Shown here in pieces: positions 63,201-64,000 of a DNA stretch of 64,000 nt; the first letter of the stretch is position 1, and each line of letters begins with the position of its first letter. A program made the translations under genes and the position numbers. Source of the stretch: Pelecanus crispus (taxonomy: Eukaryota > Chordata > Aves > Pelecaniformes > Pelecanidae); the NCBI RefSeq assembly GCF_030463565.1, contig NC_134646.1, positions 69,519,710-69,583,709 of the forward strand, given 5' to 3'. The notes under the pieces were generated by a model. That model did not search any database, was not told where the DNA came from, and was given only the letters and a program-made list of their open reading frames with translations.

Positions 63201-64000
63201 GAGTGAGAATGAAGGTCTTGGCAAGTGTATGTCAAGCTTGCTGCTGGAGATGAGAGAGCGAGCCTGGGGAGTTTGATGGAAAAGAGACTTTATATGACCA
63301 GTTTCATCCTGTGTCTCTACAAACTTTAATTTTTTAAAAAATTTTTAATTTAAGGAATGTGGTATTTATTCATTTCTTAAATATATTAAGCAGCTGAATT
63401 TACCATTTTTTTATTTAGGACTATATAACTGGTGTCATATTAAAAAATTCACATGCACAGATCCAATTTAGTAAGGCATTTTCCTAAGCAACCTTTTGAA
63501 GATGCATACTATTGTTTACTAAAGAAAGAGATCAGTGAGGTCTGGGGCGAAATAAAACACAAATCGTGCCATGCAGATCAGTTCCGCTCTTCTGCTCTAA
63601 CCCATTTGTGCTTAGCATTCTGGTTTTTACAGGAGCAGCAGTCTACCCCTTGTTCTTAGAAAAGGGGTGTTTCCAGACCTGAGACAATGTGTCTTTGAAA
63701 AGATGATGCAATTACATTGTACCTCTATACAAGTATAGGTGCAATTACACCAAACTGGGGCGGCTGTTACACATAGCATCAGATACAAACATGCAGAGAC
63801 AAAATACATCTTTGCCAGAATGCCATGGCAGCAGGGGCAGGTCCATTTTGTATGAATATTTTTTTCTCCTACAGATTTACAAAAAGTAGATTTTAATAAA
63901 GCACAAATAAGTATAAAAAAGACTTGTACGGAAGAATATCAGTAGTATCATTACAAATCCAATGACCACCAAATACTGGGCAAGAAGCTGTTTTCAACAT
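60269..64000. other. QDPR 3' UTR and downstream flank
   Basis: I recognise no further gene. No AATAAA or ATTAAA was seen in the first several hundred bases after the stop, so the QDPR 3' end is unplaced. An AATAAA at 63895-63900 is far away and may be unrelated. Several frames are open for 60-170 codons but lack protein-like composition or known motifs. Confidence 0.5.

Overview
The window is vertebrate nuclear DNA, almost certainly from a bird. It has AT-rich introns, sharp CpG islands at gene starts and 5'-truncated CR1 LINEs ending in the avian ATTCTATGATTCT tail. A solo LTR of a kind common in neoavian birds suggests a neoavian rather than chicken-like species; that last step is from memory of the family. 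No prokaryotic feature is present.

Five genes lie in the order FAM184B(+, 3' part only) - MED28(-) - LAP3(-) - CLRN2(-) - QDPR(+). This is the human 4p15.32 block read in the opposite direction. MED28, LAP3, CLRN2 and QDPR are complete, and their exons join in frame to proteins of 180, 528, 232 and 237 residues, close to human lengths. Exon edges were set by hand from splice signals, reading phase and remembered human proteins.

Region by region: 1-7056 is FAM184B intron with two CR1 fragments. 7057-17913 holds the last ten recognisable FAM184B exons, including a probable GC-AG intron. 17914-20220 is the convergent FAM184B/MED28 tail. 20221-22485 is MED28, with a ten-unit 23-bp minisatellite just upstream. 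23764-40376 is LAP3 (13 exons), with a young-looking and an old CR1 copy and an orphan CpG island in its introns. 40377-45126 lies between LAP3 and CLRN2 and has two exon-like islands. 45127-50769 is CLRN2, with a solo LTR in intron 1. 50770-52184 is the CLRN2/QDPR divergent promoter region, with a second minisatellite. 52185-60268 is QDPR. 60269-64000 is QDPR 3' flank.

The genes are syntenic neighbours rather than a functional pathway: a coiled-coil protein, a Mediator subunit, a cytosolic aminopeptidase, a hair-cell membrane protein and the BH4-recycling reductase. I saw no wholly new system. The best leads are the GC-rich minisatellites at the MED28 and CLRN2/QDPR promoters, stop codons overlapping the poly(A) hexamer in LAP3 and CLRN2, an orphan CpG island with a CTCF-like word, and a spliceable open exon 3' of CLRN2.
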